A stretch of DNA of 64,000 nt from Strongyloides papillosus. Taxonomy: Eukaryota > Nematoda > Chromadorea > Rhabditida > Strongyloididae. Where the stretch lies: positions 1,488,001 to 1,552,000 of the forward strand of contig SRSI01000078.1 in assembly GCA_005656395.1 (NCBI GenBank), written 5' to 3'. Position numbers and translations under genes: made by a program. Below, in pieces: positions 1 to 18,831 of the stretch. How positions within the stretch are numbered: the first letter of the stretch is position 1; each line of letters starts with the position of its first letter. A model generated the notes under the pieces. The model ran no database searches. It saw nothing but the letters and a program-made list of their open reading frames with translations, and was not told the DNA's origin.

Positions 1-4704
<4,704 letters not shown>

Positions 4705-5588
4705 TTTTAGACTTATAATTTAACAATATATATTTTTATTATTTCTTCATAAGGTTATTAGTTTCAGATAATGTTAATTTTTTAAATCATTACTATATCT
4801 TATGAATATCATCCATTTTTTTTAGATAATTTCCTAACATACAATATACTAACAATGGTTTACAATTGATAATTTAAAAAATTAACCTCAACCCAATTAA
4901 AGATAATTACAAAATTTGTCTGAATATTTACTGGAGATTTAAGAAAATTTGCATTTTACTTTTATCTAATTAATTATAATTTCATGTTTTACTGAGTTAA
5001 GCTATAAATTATTTTATTCTATTTAAAAATGTATTTTACCACTCGGTTTCAAAGATACTTAAGATGACATGTAAAAGCATGAAATTTTTTTTTACCATGT
5101 AACTCTGTAGCTAAAAATTAAACTTATTCTATACCATATATTGTATTTCATTTTTCAAAAAAGTATGAAATTTGCCTACATTTTAATAAATACAATTTAA
5201 ATTATTATCACATATTATTACAGTTAGAGATGGTGATAAAAAACAATAAACATGCGTTATAAAAAGCAGTCAGTAATCATAATATATTTCATTTTTAATT
5301 CATTATTATTCTGTCATCATTTCTAATATCACTAAATAAGAATTTACTCTTAATTATATCAAATAATTAATTCAACGTGTAAAAAAATTATGATTGAAGT
5401 AAAACAATTCAAGACTATTTTATTTGTAGGTTAACAATAATTCTAAATAAATTTTAAAAAAATTTCTCGCCTAGATTATAAAAAATTTATTAAATTTTGT
5501 TGTAATATTAGTGGTTAGCACTATGTACAAGATTTACAATATGAAACCGTAAAGGTTAAAATATAAAAACAATAACAATTAAATACAT
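4705..5588. other. Convergent intergenic gap (Smad / polybromo 3' ends)
   Basis: AT-rich sequence between two converging genes, presumably 3' UTRs and polyadenylation signals. Nothing else seen. Confidence 0.5.
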
Positions 5589-8500
5589 TTAAAGGTTAGT
5601 ATAAGTTATGTCTGTTGTTAATGCTGTTGCTAGTGACGATGTTTCTTCATATAATTTGTCACGGAGAGACCACATTGCTTTAACAATATCACTTTCTTGA
5701 GGTCGTTTTCCATTTGAATCTGAACGTATAAAGTTAAATGGATTAAATTTAGAACCCGGAGTTGTTCTTTTTTCTACAGATTTGTTCCATTTGCTAATTG
5801 TATTTTGACGGCGCTTTCCATGCAATGTTTCTAGGTATTGTTTATAAGTATCTGAATGCAAAGCTCTTTTTACACGAACTGCTTCAACAGGAGGTGCTAC
5901 AAAAACAGGTTCAGGTTGTTTTGGTGCAAGAACAACAGAACGTCCAGGGTCAATGTTAGGATTTGTTGATGGTGTAACATATGCAACCGTTGAAGGTACA
6001 GTAGGTGGTTGAGATATATTAGTTGTTGAATTTGATGGTTGAGTTTGATAAGTATGAACTATATTTTGTTGCATTGATGAAATTGGTTGTTGATGAACTT
6101 GAAGCATTTGAATGGGAGTACCATTTTGATTTTGTCCTAAAACAACAGTTTGCTGACCTTGTCCATTTACTGGAAGCAAAACTGTACTACCATTCATCTT
6201 GGCTTGAACGTATTGTTGGGCAGGTTGTGAAGGCACGGAAGTTGAAATATAACCATTTTGAGAAGGTTGATTTTTAGGAGGGCATTGTTGGGTAGTACCA
6301 TTTTGCAATGTTTTTGAAGACGTTTGAATGTGATTATTAACCGGAGTTTTATGTTGAACTTGTTTACACGGTGTAACATTTGGTGTAGGATGTTCTTCAG
6401 GGGGTATCCCTTGTGGATGATGTTTAAATACCCCACCCTGAGCAAAAGGCTTTGTAAGTACACCACCAGTGTACACTAAACATGGCCCATTTTTCGTAAT
6501 ATCTTCATGTTCATAAACAAAGAAATTTTTCCCTCTTTGATTTGGATACATTGCCTTTGCAGCATTTGCAAGGTGTTTTTCTTTGATATGACGGAAAAGT
6601 CTTGGAATCGATGGAAAGGGTTTACCCTCTTTTTTGTACTTTAAACAGCTTTGCCATAAACATGCATTTGTAACATCACCATTTGACAATTTAATTGGAG
6701 ATTTAGTATGAACAATACGTAAATGCTCCATCAATCCATCTATACAGTCAAATTGATAGTCACAAGTGTCCCATTTGCAGGGAAAAACTTTTATTTGCCC
6801 CGGTTGAAGAGCTTTACAATTTTGCACATCTTCTGCCTCTTGTTTAGCGCGTTCGGATGCAATGTACGAAGCCCTAACTTCATATTGCTTCTTCTCAGTG
6901 TCAGTTAATTTCTTCCATTCGGCACCTACCATACGGGAAATCTCACCAAAACCAACTGTTGGGTTATCTGTCATAACACGTTTTCTAACTTCAGCAGAAA
7001 ATAATATATATCCTGATTTAGACTTTGCATTTAATTTTGGTTGTTGAGCTAACCATGATGGATCTTTACATTTTTCTTTAGTTTCCTCATCAATTTCAAT
7101 ATGATCGAGATCAGAAGTATCATTGAGATTCTCAATAGAATCATTTAAATCCGGAACATCAGCGGGTAATGTTGTGTCAGTTTTCATAATTAAAGGTGAT
7201 AGTTCTTTTTCCATAGTTATATGATTTTTCAGCAACAATATTTCATCGTCAACGACGGAAGCCGCCAAATTATATGTCTAAAATTGGTGAAAAATTTTGT
7301 AAGTTGTTTAGAATTATATGATTTTATTTTTTAAAATGTTGATCACAATTACACAATTATAATAAGGCGCGAAGCAATATTGAATATCATATTTTTAAAA
7401 TACTACCATTACGTTAAATTAACAATTTAACATAAAAATTTTAAAAATGCTTAATGCTTTAGTAAGTAGATTTACAAAAGTACCCGTTCACTTGGCTTTT
7501 AAAAAATTTCCCAATTATAAAAAAATATAAGCATGAGCTGCCGGGTAGTTACTATCAAGGGGGTCGACAAGGGCGCCAGAAGAAACATGGTAAAACCGAG
7601 AAACTACTGGCCGGCTCTATCATCTCCCAGTATCACAGAAGAAAAATAGCAGCCAGTTGGATTGTAGAAACGTAACTTTAACATTTACTAATAGGTGCTG
7701 GCAAAATAAGTAGATGGAATAAATGATCATAGTCGCGGTAACAGTAATACAACTGGTGGGGTATTCAGTTAACAACACTGCAGAAAGCGGTTAGTATAGA
7801 CATACATCTTACGATTGTGGGGATGCTCCTGCTGTCTGTCAATGGCATATATTAGTCGACTAACAATGAATATGTGCATACAATAAATGTCGATTGTGAT
7901 TCACTAGTATACAGACACAAGTAACAAATGAAATATAAAAATAATAATGACGAAAAGGAAAGACAAAATGCAAGCAGATGTCAATTTTTAACAACATTGT
8001 TATATATATCTATTCTGTTCTCTAACAATCGATCGTCTAAACAACACTAAATTTATAATGAAAGGTCGACAAATCAAATATTAAACACTCAGCATATGCC
8101 TGTTTCTCTAACTAAATGTGTTTTTATTATACGTAAAACACAATACTCCTAGTAGCTAAATAAATTATATAAAGGCCATTGCTGTTTATAAAGATATAGT
8201 TCAGTTATACCGCGCAAAAAAGTTGTTGAGTTATAACATATATATAAGTTTGTATACCAAAAATGCAATGTATAAGATATTGGTAATATATATGTAAGAG
8301 AATGTATAATATCTATCGATATAAAGTTAAAATAAACGAAACTTTCAAATGATGTGTAAGAAAAATTCGTATAATAAAATAACTTTTAATTAAAACTTAC
8401 TTTTAATTTCTTTATTGGTTTAGAAAATTCAAGATTCATTGGTTTTGCTCCTCTACCAAATTCATCACTTAATCCTAGTGTTTTTCCTTGAGATTTACCA

Positions 8501-11500
8501 GCACCAGTTCTTAGTGAACAGTACCCTTCTGTCTTATCACGTCCCTTTACTTTGTACTCACAAACAAATACATCACATTCAGGAATTTCAGTTTTTCTTT
8601 CTGTCTCATATTGCTTAGGTGTTAGAATGGAACATTTACTTTGAATATTGTCACAATTGACAGTCATATCTCTCTGATCAACTGCAAAAACTTCATTAAC
8701 ATAAAATAGCCTTGATTCATCATGGACAACTTCTATCGGTCTGGCAAACCATGCTCCTGAGAAGTAGGCTTCTCCATCACTTGTCTTCCACAATTTATCT
8801 ATTCGCATTACATCACAATACGCCTTCTTCTCGTTGAATACAAGAACGCCATCACCAAGTTTCAACCAAAATCTACCATGTTGCATTATTTCGTAGCATT
8901 GGAAAGTTATTCCTTCATTACTCAAATTTAAACTTTGAAATGTAGAAATAATTTGTTCATATCTTGGGTGCAATATTCCATCATTACTGTCTGAATTGTT
9001 AAACTTTACAGTATTTTTCAAAATACCTTCATTCTCTTCCTTTACTGAACTCTTCGTTGAAATAGTTTCACTTTCAACATCATTATCTTTATGTTCATTG
9101 TCACCTTTTACTGTTCTTTTCTTCCTCCCAGTAGCATTGATTTCATCAGTAAGTTGTCTGTCAGTAAAAAAACGAGCAGATGAAATTAGTAAGTTCTTCA
9201 TAGCATCATCTCTTTGGCTTATAAAATGTGTTTGCAGAGTGACCGTGTCTTCATAGATTGTATCTTCTGGTGTCGCAATCTTTCTAGCGGTTGAAAATAA
9301 ATAAAATACATCCTCTTGAAGTCTGTCTACTCGTCTGTACTTCCGACGATCAACATTCGTCTTTATTTCATCTAGTGTAAATGGCCACAATTCATGACTG
9401 ATTTCATTTTGTTCTAGTAGTGCTGGTAACTTTGATAGTGATTCTGATACTTTCTTACCGTTATTACTTACAAGTGACAAAAGTTCGTCAATTAATCTAT
9501 GCAAAATTTTTTGAACTTCGCATTGCACGGGTGGAATATGGGGTTTTATATCAAAGCTATTTTTTTCATGGATAACAAGCTTAAGTAAAGTGAATGCATC
9601 CATGTAAAGCTGACTTTCAGGATCGTTGAATGTACAAGCATTAGAAAATACTAGTATCATGTCACTAAGAAATACATTAATGTTTGAATAGGTTTGGTTA
9701 ACCAATTTTTGGCGTATCTTTTCCAAATCCATTGGTTTTTTAATCTCCTCGTAATAATCAGGATATTCAGCCTTAGTAGGGAGTTTATCAAAATTGTATG
9801 ATAATACACGATTATCGGGAGCTTTATAATCGACTATGATATTAAAAAATTCATACATTTGAGCTTGTTCCTTTGGTAATCCAATTGGAATTTTTAATGT
9901 CATTTCATGTTCTTCCGTCTCCTCAAAAACATTATCTACAGTCGTACTTTTTGGAATTTTAGGTGATGGCGAAATGGATGAATCTTCAGAAATTATAGAT
10001 ATGCTGTCTTTAATTACTTTTTTTTTCCTTTGTTCTTTGAAAGATTGTGGCGACAATAGTGGCTCATAAGGTGCCAATTCGTTAATAAATTCGACTACTT
10101 TAGATTTCAAAAATTGCGCATCGTGAAAAATGAATTGATTGGGTGGGTTTACCATCATAGCGTTGTCAAAAATTAAAAGGAGATCATTTTGAAATTCGGT
10201 TGACGATAAATAACATCGGTCTTCAAGTTTCTTTTTTACAGTAATCATGTCAATAGGGTTTTGAATCATTGGAAAATAATGAGTATAGTGTTCCTTTGGG
10301 GGAAGTTGCATAAATGGATCTATAATTCGTCTGTTGTCAATGTAAATTTCGCATAATCTATTCCATACATTTGTCAACCTCAAAATATATATCGTCCATC
10401 TTTCATCAACAGACTTGCGTCCTTTTTTCCCTGCAATTGGTGTAAATCCAGGTATGTTTCCATATTTACTCCTACGAGCAACTTGAACCGTGCCGGTATT
10501 GTCAAATTCTTCATCAATTAATTCTTTTTTGATTTTCTTATCAATAACTGTTTTTTTACTTGCTCCTGACAACACAATATTCCTTTTTTCTATCTCTTCA
10601 TTAAGTATTTTCTCTAAGGCAACTGCATCTTTGTAAATGACAGATGATTCAATATTAAATTTCTTGGCATTCGAACAAATTAGCATAAAATCAGCTATTA
10701 GTTCTTCGATTTTTTTATATACACCTTTCTTTAGTTTATTGTTGATGGCATACAACGACATTGGTTCTTCGATTTCATCATAGTATTCAGGATATTGACT
10801 TTTTAAAGGCAATTCAAAGAAAAAGTTGCACAGATATTCTTTGTTTTTTTTCTTTTGTTCTCTTAGAAACCAATAAAATTTAGAAAGATCGTCATCTGCA
10901 TTTTCATTCGCTTCGTCATCTTCATCCTCCGTCAAAACAGCTTCATCATCAACTAGTGTTGCATTTGCCAAAGCAGTAACTTCTGTTCTTGCTTCATCAA
11001 GAACACTTTTGTTTGCTCTTCTTTTCAATTTATTTATCTCATCTTTTCTTTTTTTAACAAATTCATATATTGTGACTGCATCTTTACCAATTTCAGAACG
11101 AGCACCATTATATTTTTTTGCATTTGAGACAAGTAACTCAATATCACTCTCGAATTCTTCCCAACTTTTATAACTATTTTTTAAAACCCTAACTGCTATT
11201 GTTTTGAGATCAATAGGATTTTGAATAATTTTATAATACTCAGGAAACTCATCTTTAGTTTCTAATACTTTAAAAATAGGAGCTATCATACGACCACTTT
11301 CATCACTTAAACTGACAATTCCTTTAAGTATAATTTCTAATTTCCATTGATCAAATGCCTCTGACTTTGATTCGTCTTCAGTAGACGTCATATTTCCATT
11401 CATTTTAATTTCAGTTGTTGAAGTAGAACTATTCAGTGGCCCAGTATTTTCTTTTGTTCGTTCGACATCAGCAAAATACTTATCTTTTTCGGATTTGTAA

Positions 11501-11957
11501 AATAAATTGAGATCAGTAGCTGCCTTGGAAATCTCACTTTCTTCAGGGTAACAGCTCATACAACATCGAATTACATTTTCAATATCCTGACATAAATCTA
11601 TCACCTTAGTGTAATCCCCTGACTCTAATCGCTGTTGTATGGTAACGAAGTCATTCTGTGGTGAAGTCTTATCAAAGTGTTCACAATCATTTTTTTTTGG
11701 AGGTCCATTATATAGAATTTCATATGGACATGTATTATCAAGTGTTTTATATGACATTATACTTTGAAAGAGATCTTGACATAATATAAGCTGAAAAATT
11801 ATGTAAAATTGAATTTTTTTATCACAAATACCTCACAATTTTCCTCAATTACTTTTGCTTTTTTATTCGATCTTAGATTTGATATTGAAGAACCGGATGC
11901 TGGTCGTTTTCTATCAACGACAGGTGAAGTTTCGTTTGCAATGGTGTCGATACTCAT
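5589..11957 (-). CDS. pbrm-1: Polybromo (PBAF chromatin-remodelling subunit)
   Basis: Three exons on the minus strand: 11957-11832, 11790-8401, 7277-5589, all joined in phase 0, about 1734 residues. Exon 1 has a basic N-terminus. Exon 2 encodes six bromodomains (roughly residues 43-150, 195-295, 345-445, 510-610, 690-790, 805-905) and one BAH domain (~1000-1150). Exon 3 encodes an HMG box (~1252-1325) and two C2H2 zinc fingers (~1337-1407), then a Gln/Pro/Asn-rich tail. This is the polybromo domain order; invertebrate polybromos also carry the zinc fingers. The acetyl-lysine Asn is visible in BD2 (KKYN), BD3 (KKFN), BD4 (MMVN) and BD5 (CTFN). It is missing in BD1 (SCYP) and BD6 (RKIA). Only one BAH is evident, where vertebrate PBRM1 has two. 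Exon 3 opens with no ATG (first codons ACA TAT AAT TTG) and is preceded by TTTTAG, so it is not a separate HMG gene. The protein should guide a SWI/SNF remodeller to acetylated chromatin. Confidence 0.93.
7278..8400 (-). other. Intron 2 of polybromo, with a GC-richer island
   Basis: A 1123-bp intron with good boundaries (GTAAGT at 8400, TTTTAG at 7278). It is far longer than the others here. Bases ~7530-7960 are clearly richer in G+C than the flanks and contain motifs such as GGGCGCC and repeated GTCGAC. This looks like the relic of an inserted element, but I could not define termini or a target duplication. Confidence 0.55.
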
Positions 11958-14900
11958 GTTGAGGTTAGAATACTTGTTAAGGAATAATACACAAAGAAAG
12001 ATTGTTAATAAATAATATAATCAATTAAAGCTAAAAATATGTAATAATGAAAGAAAAATATCAAAAAAGATACTCGAGTATCTAGGAAACTAATAAACAT
12101 AAAAAAGTGGGTTTAATATAAACAAATACAATAAAGATAATTTTAATACAGAAATTGGCCACTCATTGATCAATTTTTCAAGTGAGAAAGCTGCAGTATT
12201 GTTAAAACTGTCAAAACGCGCCAATAATTTAGATGAGGTCAACCTTAGATAAATTGAAAATTATTAGTTGGCGCATGCCCAAGCAATAACATCGACAAGT
12301 TGGAATAAGATTTATACACAAAGCTGTCATTTTTAGTTCAAATGTTCCCATCAAATAAACTATATTCCAAAGGACCAAATGTTTATCATTGATGACAAAC
12401 AATGTTTATTTACAAGGATTAATACTTTTGTTAGAATATTTAAAATACCGGCAGCTTCTAATAACCCTTCAAGAAAATGGTACTAGAGTTTCCAGATGGG
12501 ACATAGTTCTTCTCTACAGTTATTTTCCTAAGAAATTTTAAAAAAAAAGTATTAAAAAATGTCTGCACAAATTATACAACAAATATATGTGCAGAATTGT
12601 AGGTAAAAGTTTTAAAATATTAGTGTAAATAAACATATAGTACTTTTTTTTATTTTGTATTTATAAGATTTCCCTTTTGAAAGTTTGTAGGCTGAATTTT
12701 CCTTATGATTAAAATATGGCAGAGTATAAATATAACAGCTGTTAACAATTATTGTTTCATTTTTTATAGGGTTTTTTTTAAGAAAAATTAGTCATCTACT
12801 CTTATTTAAAGTTGTACATGTATCGAGTTAAATAACCTTTTCTTATCACAAACCACATAAGAATTTAGGAAATGTTATCTGTTAATTTAAGCTAAAGTGA
12901 TGTTTTTTAAATAATATAAAATATATCAATAATTAGTAAAGATTAATCTAAAAATAGGTTTATATTATTTCATGTAATTGTACTTACTATATATAATTAT
13001 AGGCTTATAGTGGTGGTGTCCTTAATTTGCTGGATACATGGACCTGATATTAGATTTAATACATTCAGAAAAGTAATTTGAGAAATTTTTGTACTTTGAT
13101 ATAGACAAAAAATAAAAAGTTGTATTCAATATTAAAAGGGATTAAACATATGTGTTATTGATTTCCTTCTATAGAAAAAACAGTAACTAGATATTTTTTT
13201 GTTTTTCCAAATGATATGATAAGGAATGAAAAAATATGTTTTTTAAAGTAATTAATAGGGAAAAAGTGGAAATTTCTATTAAACTAACTTAGATAAGATT
13301 GTGTTAATTAGGAAGAAATCTAAGGTTCAATTATATAATAGTAGAAAGTTTATCTCAAAATTGATAACTGAAACAGATTTTTAAAATTTACACAAATATA
13401 CAAATTTGAATTAAATCATGAAACTGTTGCTTGATGTTTACATAACATTGTATAAAGTCTCAAGTTGAATAAATTTATTTATTTTAAAGCAGCAAAGGAA
13501 GACTGTTCGTAATTCCATAATCTTTAAAATTTTTTACCAATATGTTGTAAAGTAAAATATTTCTTAAATAATCTTAATAGACAGTAAAAAGTTAGACTTC
13601 TAATCACAGTGACAGATTGTTTTAATAGAGATAATATAGTTCACAAATGTTTCTTGAAAAAACTATTAATTTGAATAACATGAAATAAGTATTGTTATTT
13701 ATTTAGAAAATAAAATAATTAAAAAACAATCGTATTGATCAATAAATGTTCTTCATTAATCTATGGTATATGCCTTTAAAGGTTCACAATTTTATAACAT
13801 AAATATTTCCATATTTTATTTACTCATAACGTCTTTTTTCAACAAATAACAATTATTTGATAAATTCTAATGATAAAAAATAACGAGTGAATGGTCGTTT
13901 AAAAAATCTAAACACGATTAAGCTTTTTTCGAGTTAAAAGTTGTAATTTCCATAACTAGTGTTGGAAAGTTTGTTGATCCATGAATATGTGAAGTCAGAT
14001 AAATACAGCTCATGTTGATTTACCATTCTGCAGCAAATTAAGAAATTTTTTTCTTACAACATAGCATATTACATGGGTTATATATTGAATAAATCACTGA
14101 ATCAATTAGCCGGGAAGATAGCCATAATATATAATATTTTTTGTTTATATTTAAAAATATTGACATTATTGAAAGACTTAAAAATAAACAGAAGTTGGAA
14201 ATTATTTTTTAAGAGTTTCTTTGTCCTATACATAAAGTTAGCATATTTGTGACCATAAATTTTAATAATCTCCTTAACATAATGTTTATTTTCATTTTAT
14301 TATCATTTGTTACCTAACACTTAATAGATTTTGTTTATTGTAAAATCGTTTCAAGAAAGCTTTTTTTATCAAATGTGTAATGTAGAATTTTCTTTTTAAA
14401 GAATTAATAAAAATAGTAAACAGAAGTCTTTAACTTTTAATCTAATTAAATCAATTTGGCACATGTTTTATTAATTATTTTTTTATAGAATTTTTCAAAA
14501 ATATGTTATCTCTGGAACGATTTTGTAATTATCCAAATATCTTCAATGTTGACTTTTAGTTAACAATTAAACAATTTGAAAAATTTTGTTCTAGTAGTCT
14601 AAAATAAATAAAGATAAATAATTATATTTATAAGTATCTAAGGATAAAAATTGTTAATTAAAGTTTTCCATTTATGAATAAAGCCATAATATTGTAATTG
14701 TTGTATAAATAACTCAAAAAATAATTTTGCATTAACAAAAATCTTATTTTGTTTAAAAATTTTAAAGTCGATTTTTTCAAACCTGCATTACTTATACGGC
14801 ATTTTCAAGTGATTAGTTAAAATGTGTCGAAGTTATAAAAACAATAATTCATATTGAAATGACACCCACATGTATTTTTATTCAAAAACTTACTAAATGC

Positions 14901-17900
14901 ACTTTAAACAAAATAATTTGAAAATAAATCAAAAGATAAATTAAAGTTTTAAAAGTTATTTATAATCAAAAATAGTATTATAATATTAATGCTATTTTGT
15001 TAACAGATAAAAATTAAAATAACAAATGTATTTTCCTGAATATTAATTTTTAAAAAAATAGTTCTTGTCTTAGATGTATGAGTAAAATAACCTTAATTTT
15101 AAATAATTTTTGATGAGTGGTATTATTTAATATGTTTTTTCATTAAAGTGTCTTTCCTTTAGCTGCAATTTTCTAATCATAAATATTATAAAAATATTTG
15201 TATCCTTTTTATATAGTTTTATTCAAACACCACTAACTTATTGGCATTTCCTTTTAAGTTATTTACAATAAAAATAGCTTAATGCATAAAATTTCCATAA
15301 TTTTTTAGTTGTGATCTATTTATTGGATTACAAGTCTAAATGATTCTGAAAGATAAAATAGTTATGAATCTTAATCACCAATTTCTACTTATTGTTAAAG
15401 CAAATAAAGAATAAATATTTACTTTGTTGTGCCTTATAAAGCTAATATTTAAATGCATTACAATTAAATTTTCGAAAATGATAATGAATTTTACACATAA
15501 TTAATGCTAATAACTAAATTGTTTGTTACGAAATTTGGTTGGAATTGATGAATTGTCTACAAAAATATAAGTTTTTTAATAACAATATAATTTTCGGTTA
15601 TTAATTTACAAATAAATAATAAAAAGTTCAAATGAATTTTAAAAAATTTTTCCTTGGAGACAAAGTTGTTTTGAGGTTATATTCTAAGTATAGAATAACA
15701 TTTATGTTACATGTAAAATATAATTTGAAATATAACTATATTATTTATTAAAAATTATGATTATTTATATAGCTTGACAATGTATACCAGTTGTAATATT
15801 TTACAAATCTATCAAATTGTTTTTTATTAGTTTTTCTCTGTAGAATTTTTCTATAACTTTTAAAAAATGGTCAATTGATTGTAATGAAACTTGAAGATTT
15901 TGTTTTTTTTTTATGAAAATCAAATAAAATGTAGTGTTTTTTACTTTTCTAGATATTGATTGTAGATATGTTAAGAATAACATATTATTTTAATTAAACG
16001 TTCAATTAAGAGAATCTTAATAAAAAGATTTTATAAAATACTAAATTTCAACTTTGTTTAAAGATTTACAAAGTTACCTATAGTAAATAATAATATTTTT
16101 GGTAAGCAATCGGCAAATTAGTAATTTTTTTACGAAAAAAATATATTTACTTTTGTGAAAAAATTTGTTTTTTGAGAACAAAATAACTTTGTTAGGAAAA
16201 TATTTATTTATTTGGATGATAAATTTTATACATAAATCAAATATAATATTTATTTAATTTGTTGTTATGTTGAAAAGTTGTTAAATGTTTTTGTGTTTAA
16301 CTTTTTGTAATTATACTTTTCATTGTGTTCCAAAAATGGCAAAATTGAATTATTTATATATTATAATTGTGTATAAAACATTTTTAATTGATGGTTTGCA
16401 AACGACGCTTAAATCATTACGGTAAAATCATTTAAAAACTCATATTTATGAATATGAAAATAGGCAAGAAAAATTTCTACACTATTTTAGTTAAATATTA
16501 GAAAATTATTATGTATTAAAAAACATAATTGTTTTTGGTGTTTACATATTTAATTTGTCTAATTACATAACAAGTATATATATAAGCTTATTGTTTTACT
16601 TTTTATTAAAAGTATTGCAAAAATTTTTTAACATTGTATTTTAAAAATTTTAATAACCAGAATAGTTTTTGAAAATTTTCAACAACCAAAATATTTCATT
16701 AAATATTGTTTAACAACTATGAAATTTAGCTTATTTAATAACTCATACTTTTCAAAGTATTTTTTTTAAAAATTGAATAAATAATTGTATCATAAAATAT
16801 TAAACATTATCTTATAAAAACTACCAAATACAAATAATAAAAAATAATCATAGTATATTACTTATTTAAAAGAATTTAAAACTTTTCTATTTCTATTTTT
16901 TATTGCTCTAGAAATTAATGAATTACAATTTTCTTTCAAAGTATAGATTTTTTTCCTTCAATTTTTAATATATTTTAATAAGCTTATTCTTAGATAACAT
17001 AAACGGTACTTTTCGGTTATATCCCCCCAATAAAACACATAAAAACGAACTACTTTTACATAAATTATTACGTATAATTCAATCAAATAGATTTTTAATT
17101 GATAAATTGTTAGTAAAAATTTTTTTTCAAAAAAAATTATTAATGATAAGACACTTGGGAAAGTTAAAAGTTATTGAGCCTGTGAATGATAAGAGTTTCC
17201 GAAACATAATAAATGTACTAAAAAAAAGATAAATGAGGATACTCTAATCATTTCTGATGTGCAGAGAGGTTATTAAAAGTGGGTGATCCTTAAATGATAT
17301 TAAAAATTTCAAAATTTTAAAATTTAAATTTTTTAAAAATTAATTTAAAAAATTAGAAATAAGATTTTTTTAATTATAAATATGTTAAAATAGCTTTCTT
17401 TTAAATTACCGAATTATAAATAATCAAAATTTGTTATTGATAACTATTAAAGTTAATATCTTTGGGGGATATAACCGAAAAGTACCACAAAAACTTTATA
17501 CTTGAAGTAAACTTAACAATCATTTTTTAAATTTTATCAATATCTCATATATTAATCATTAATATCTAACAAAATAATTTATTCAATGAACCCATTGATA
17601 ATGAAATAATTCAGTGGTTTTACTTTTTATAGAACTATTTCCTTGTGATCAATATGAATAGCTTATTAATATTATATTTTTTATCCACTATTCTTTTTTA
17701 AATTAATTTTAAATTTTTTTAAAAATAAAACAAAGACTTTTTGTTAGAATATATCAATTTACTAACTATAATATATTGTTACCAGTTAAATATTCTTTAC
17801 ATCATAACATAATATAAACTATATGTTTTCAAAAATGATACTTCATTAAACTAAACTGTATAATATTATTTAATTAAATTTCTTATCATCTACCATTATA

Positions 17901-18831
17901 TTGTAAAATTTCGGATACTTTATAAATAATTGCTCTAATTCTAAATTTTAAGATTTCATTTAATATAAATAAAGTTGAAAATTAAAATTTAAAAATTATC
18001 ATAAGATTATTTGTTTGAATAGTGAAATTTTAGATATAATATTTTTTATTATAAATGTTATTGTATAAAATTCTAAGTATGTGAATATAGGAATTAAAAT
18101 ATATGATTTTTCACTTGAACATTATTATTAAGTATTTTCTTATAAAAATAAAAAACTTATAAATAAAGATTATTTTTTAATACAAATATAATGAAAGTAT
18201 ATATCATAAAATATATTTTTATTTGTTAAAATTTAGTTGCCAAAAAGCTTCAATTGATTTAACAAAAAATGTTTGTAAATTTATAAATTTAATTAATTTT
18301 TTATTATATAGATAAAAAAAAATATTTCATTTGTTTTATATATTTAAAATGTTTAATTTATATGTATACTTATTAAATATTACTTATGTAGTAATAATCA
18401 ATCGAATATTATTTTAATATACGCATATGTTGTTTCATTAGTAATGACAAACAATTTTTCCAATATCAATTTTGTAAAAATTAGTTCTTAAGGTAGTTAA
18501 GGAAGCGCCATAGGTAGTGAAAAACATTAATAAAATCTTCTTTACGGACTTCAATTTATATAACAGCAAAGGGTTTAAGACTGTTTCAATGTATTAAAAA
18601 TGAAAGCTTTATCTTGGCATATATTAATTTCTTGCCTGCGCATGCACAACATATCATAAAGCTTAATATATAAGGCATCTTCTATTTAATTGTTGGCATG
18701 CATTATCAGTTAAATGACATTTGTTATATGAAATATATATTGCATACTTTATCATATACTAAATTGACATATCATTTCCATCATTTTTTTACAGATTTAA
18801 TAATCTAGGAAAGTTATAACATTTATTAATA
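11958..18831. other. 6.9-kb gene-poor divergent region (polybromo / DAG kinase)
   Basis: No coding region recognised. Bases ~12170-12310, just upstream of polybromo, are less AT-rich and hold an inverted pair GCGCCAA (12218-12224) and TTGGCGC (12268-12274), a plausible promoter. Bases ~18480-18780, upstream of the kinase, are also less AT-rich. The rest is A/T homopolymer-rich sequence apart from the inverted-repeat element at 17005-17486. It may hold distal first exons or regulatory sequence. Confidence 0.5.
17005..17486. mobile_element. MITE-like element with ~25-bp terminal inverted repeats
   Basis: The left end (17005-17030) reads GGTACTTTTCGGTTATAT then a C6 run and AA. The right end (17462-17486) is its reverse complement with one fewer C. 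The span is 482 bp with no open reading frame and an AT-rich interior, as expected for a non-autonomous DNA transposon. Flanks (aaac / acaa) give no clear target duplication, so the exact ends and superfamily are undetermined. Confidence 0.6.

Noticed and set aside
5589..7268. Separate HMG-box/zinc-finger gene
   Set aside because: Its apparent start is a TTG, it is preceded in frame by a good acceptor, and it joins in phase 0 to the bromodomain exon in the known polybromo domain order.
7533..7649. 38-codon frame in the polybromo intron as a gene
   Set aside because: Too short, no family, and lies within a likely element relic.
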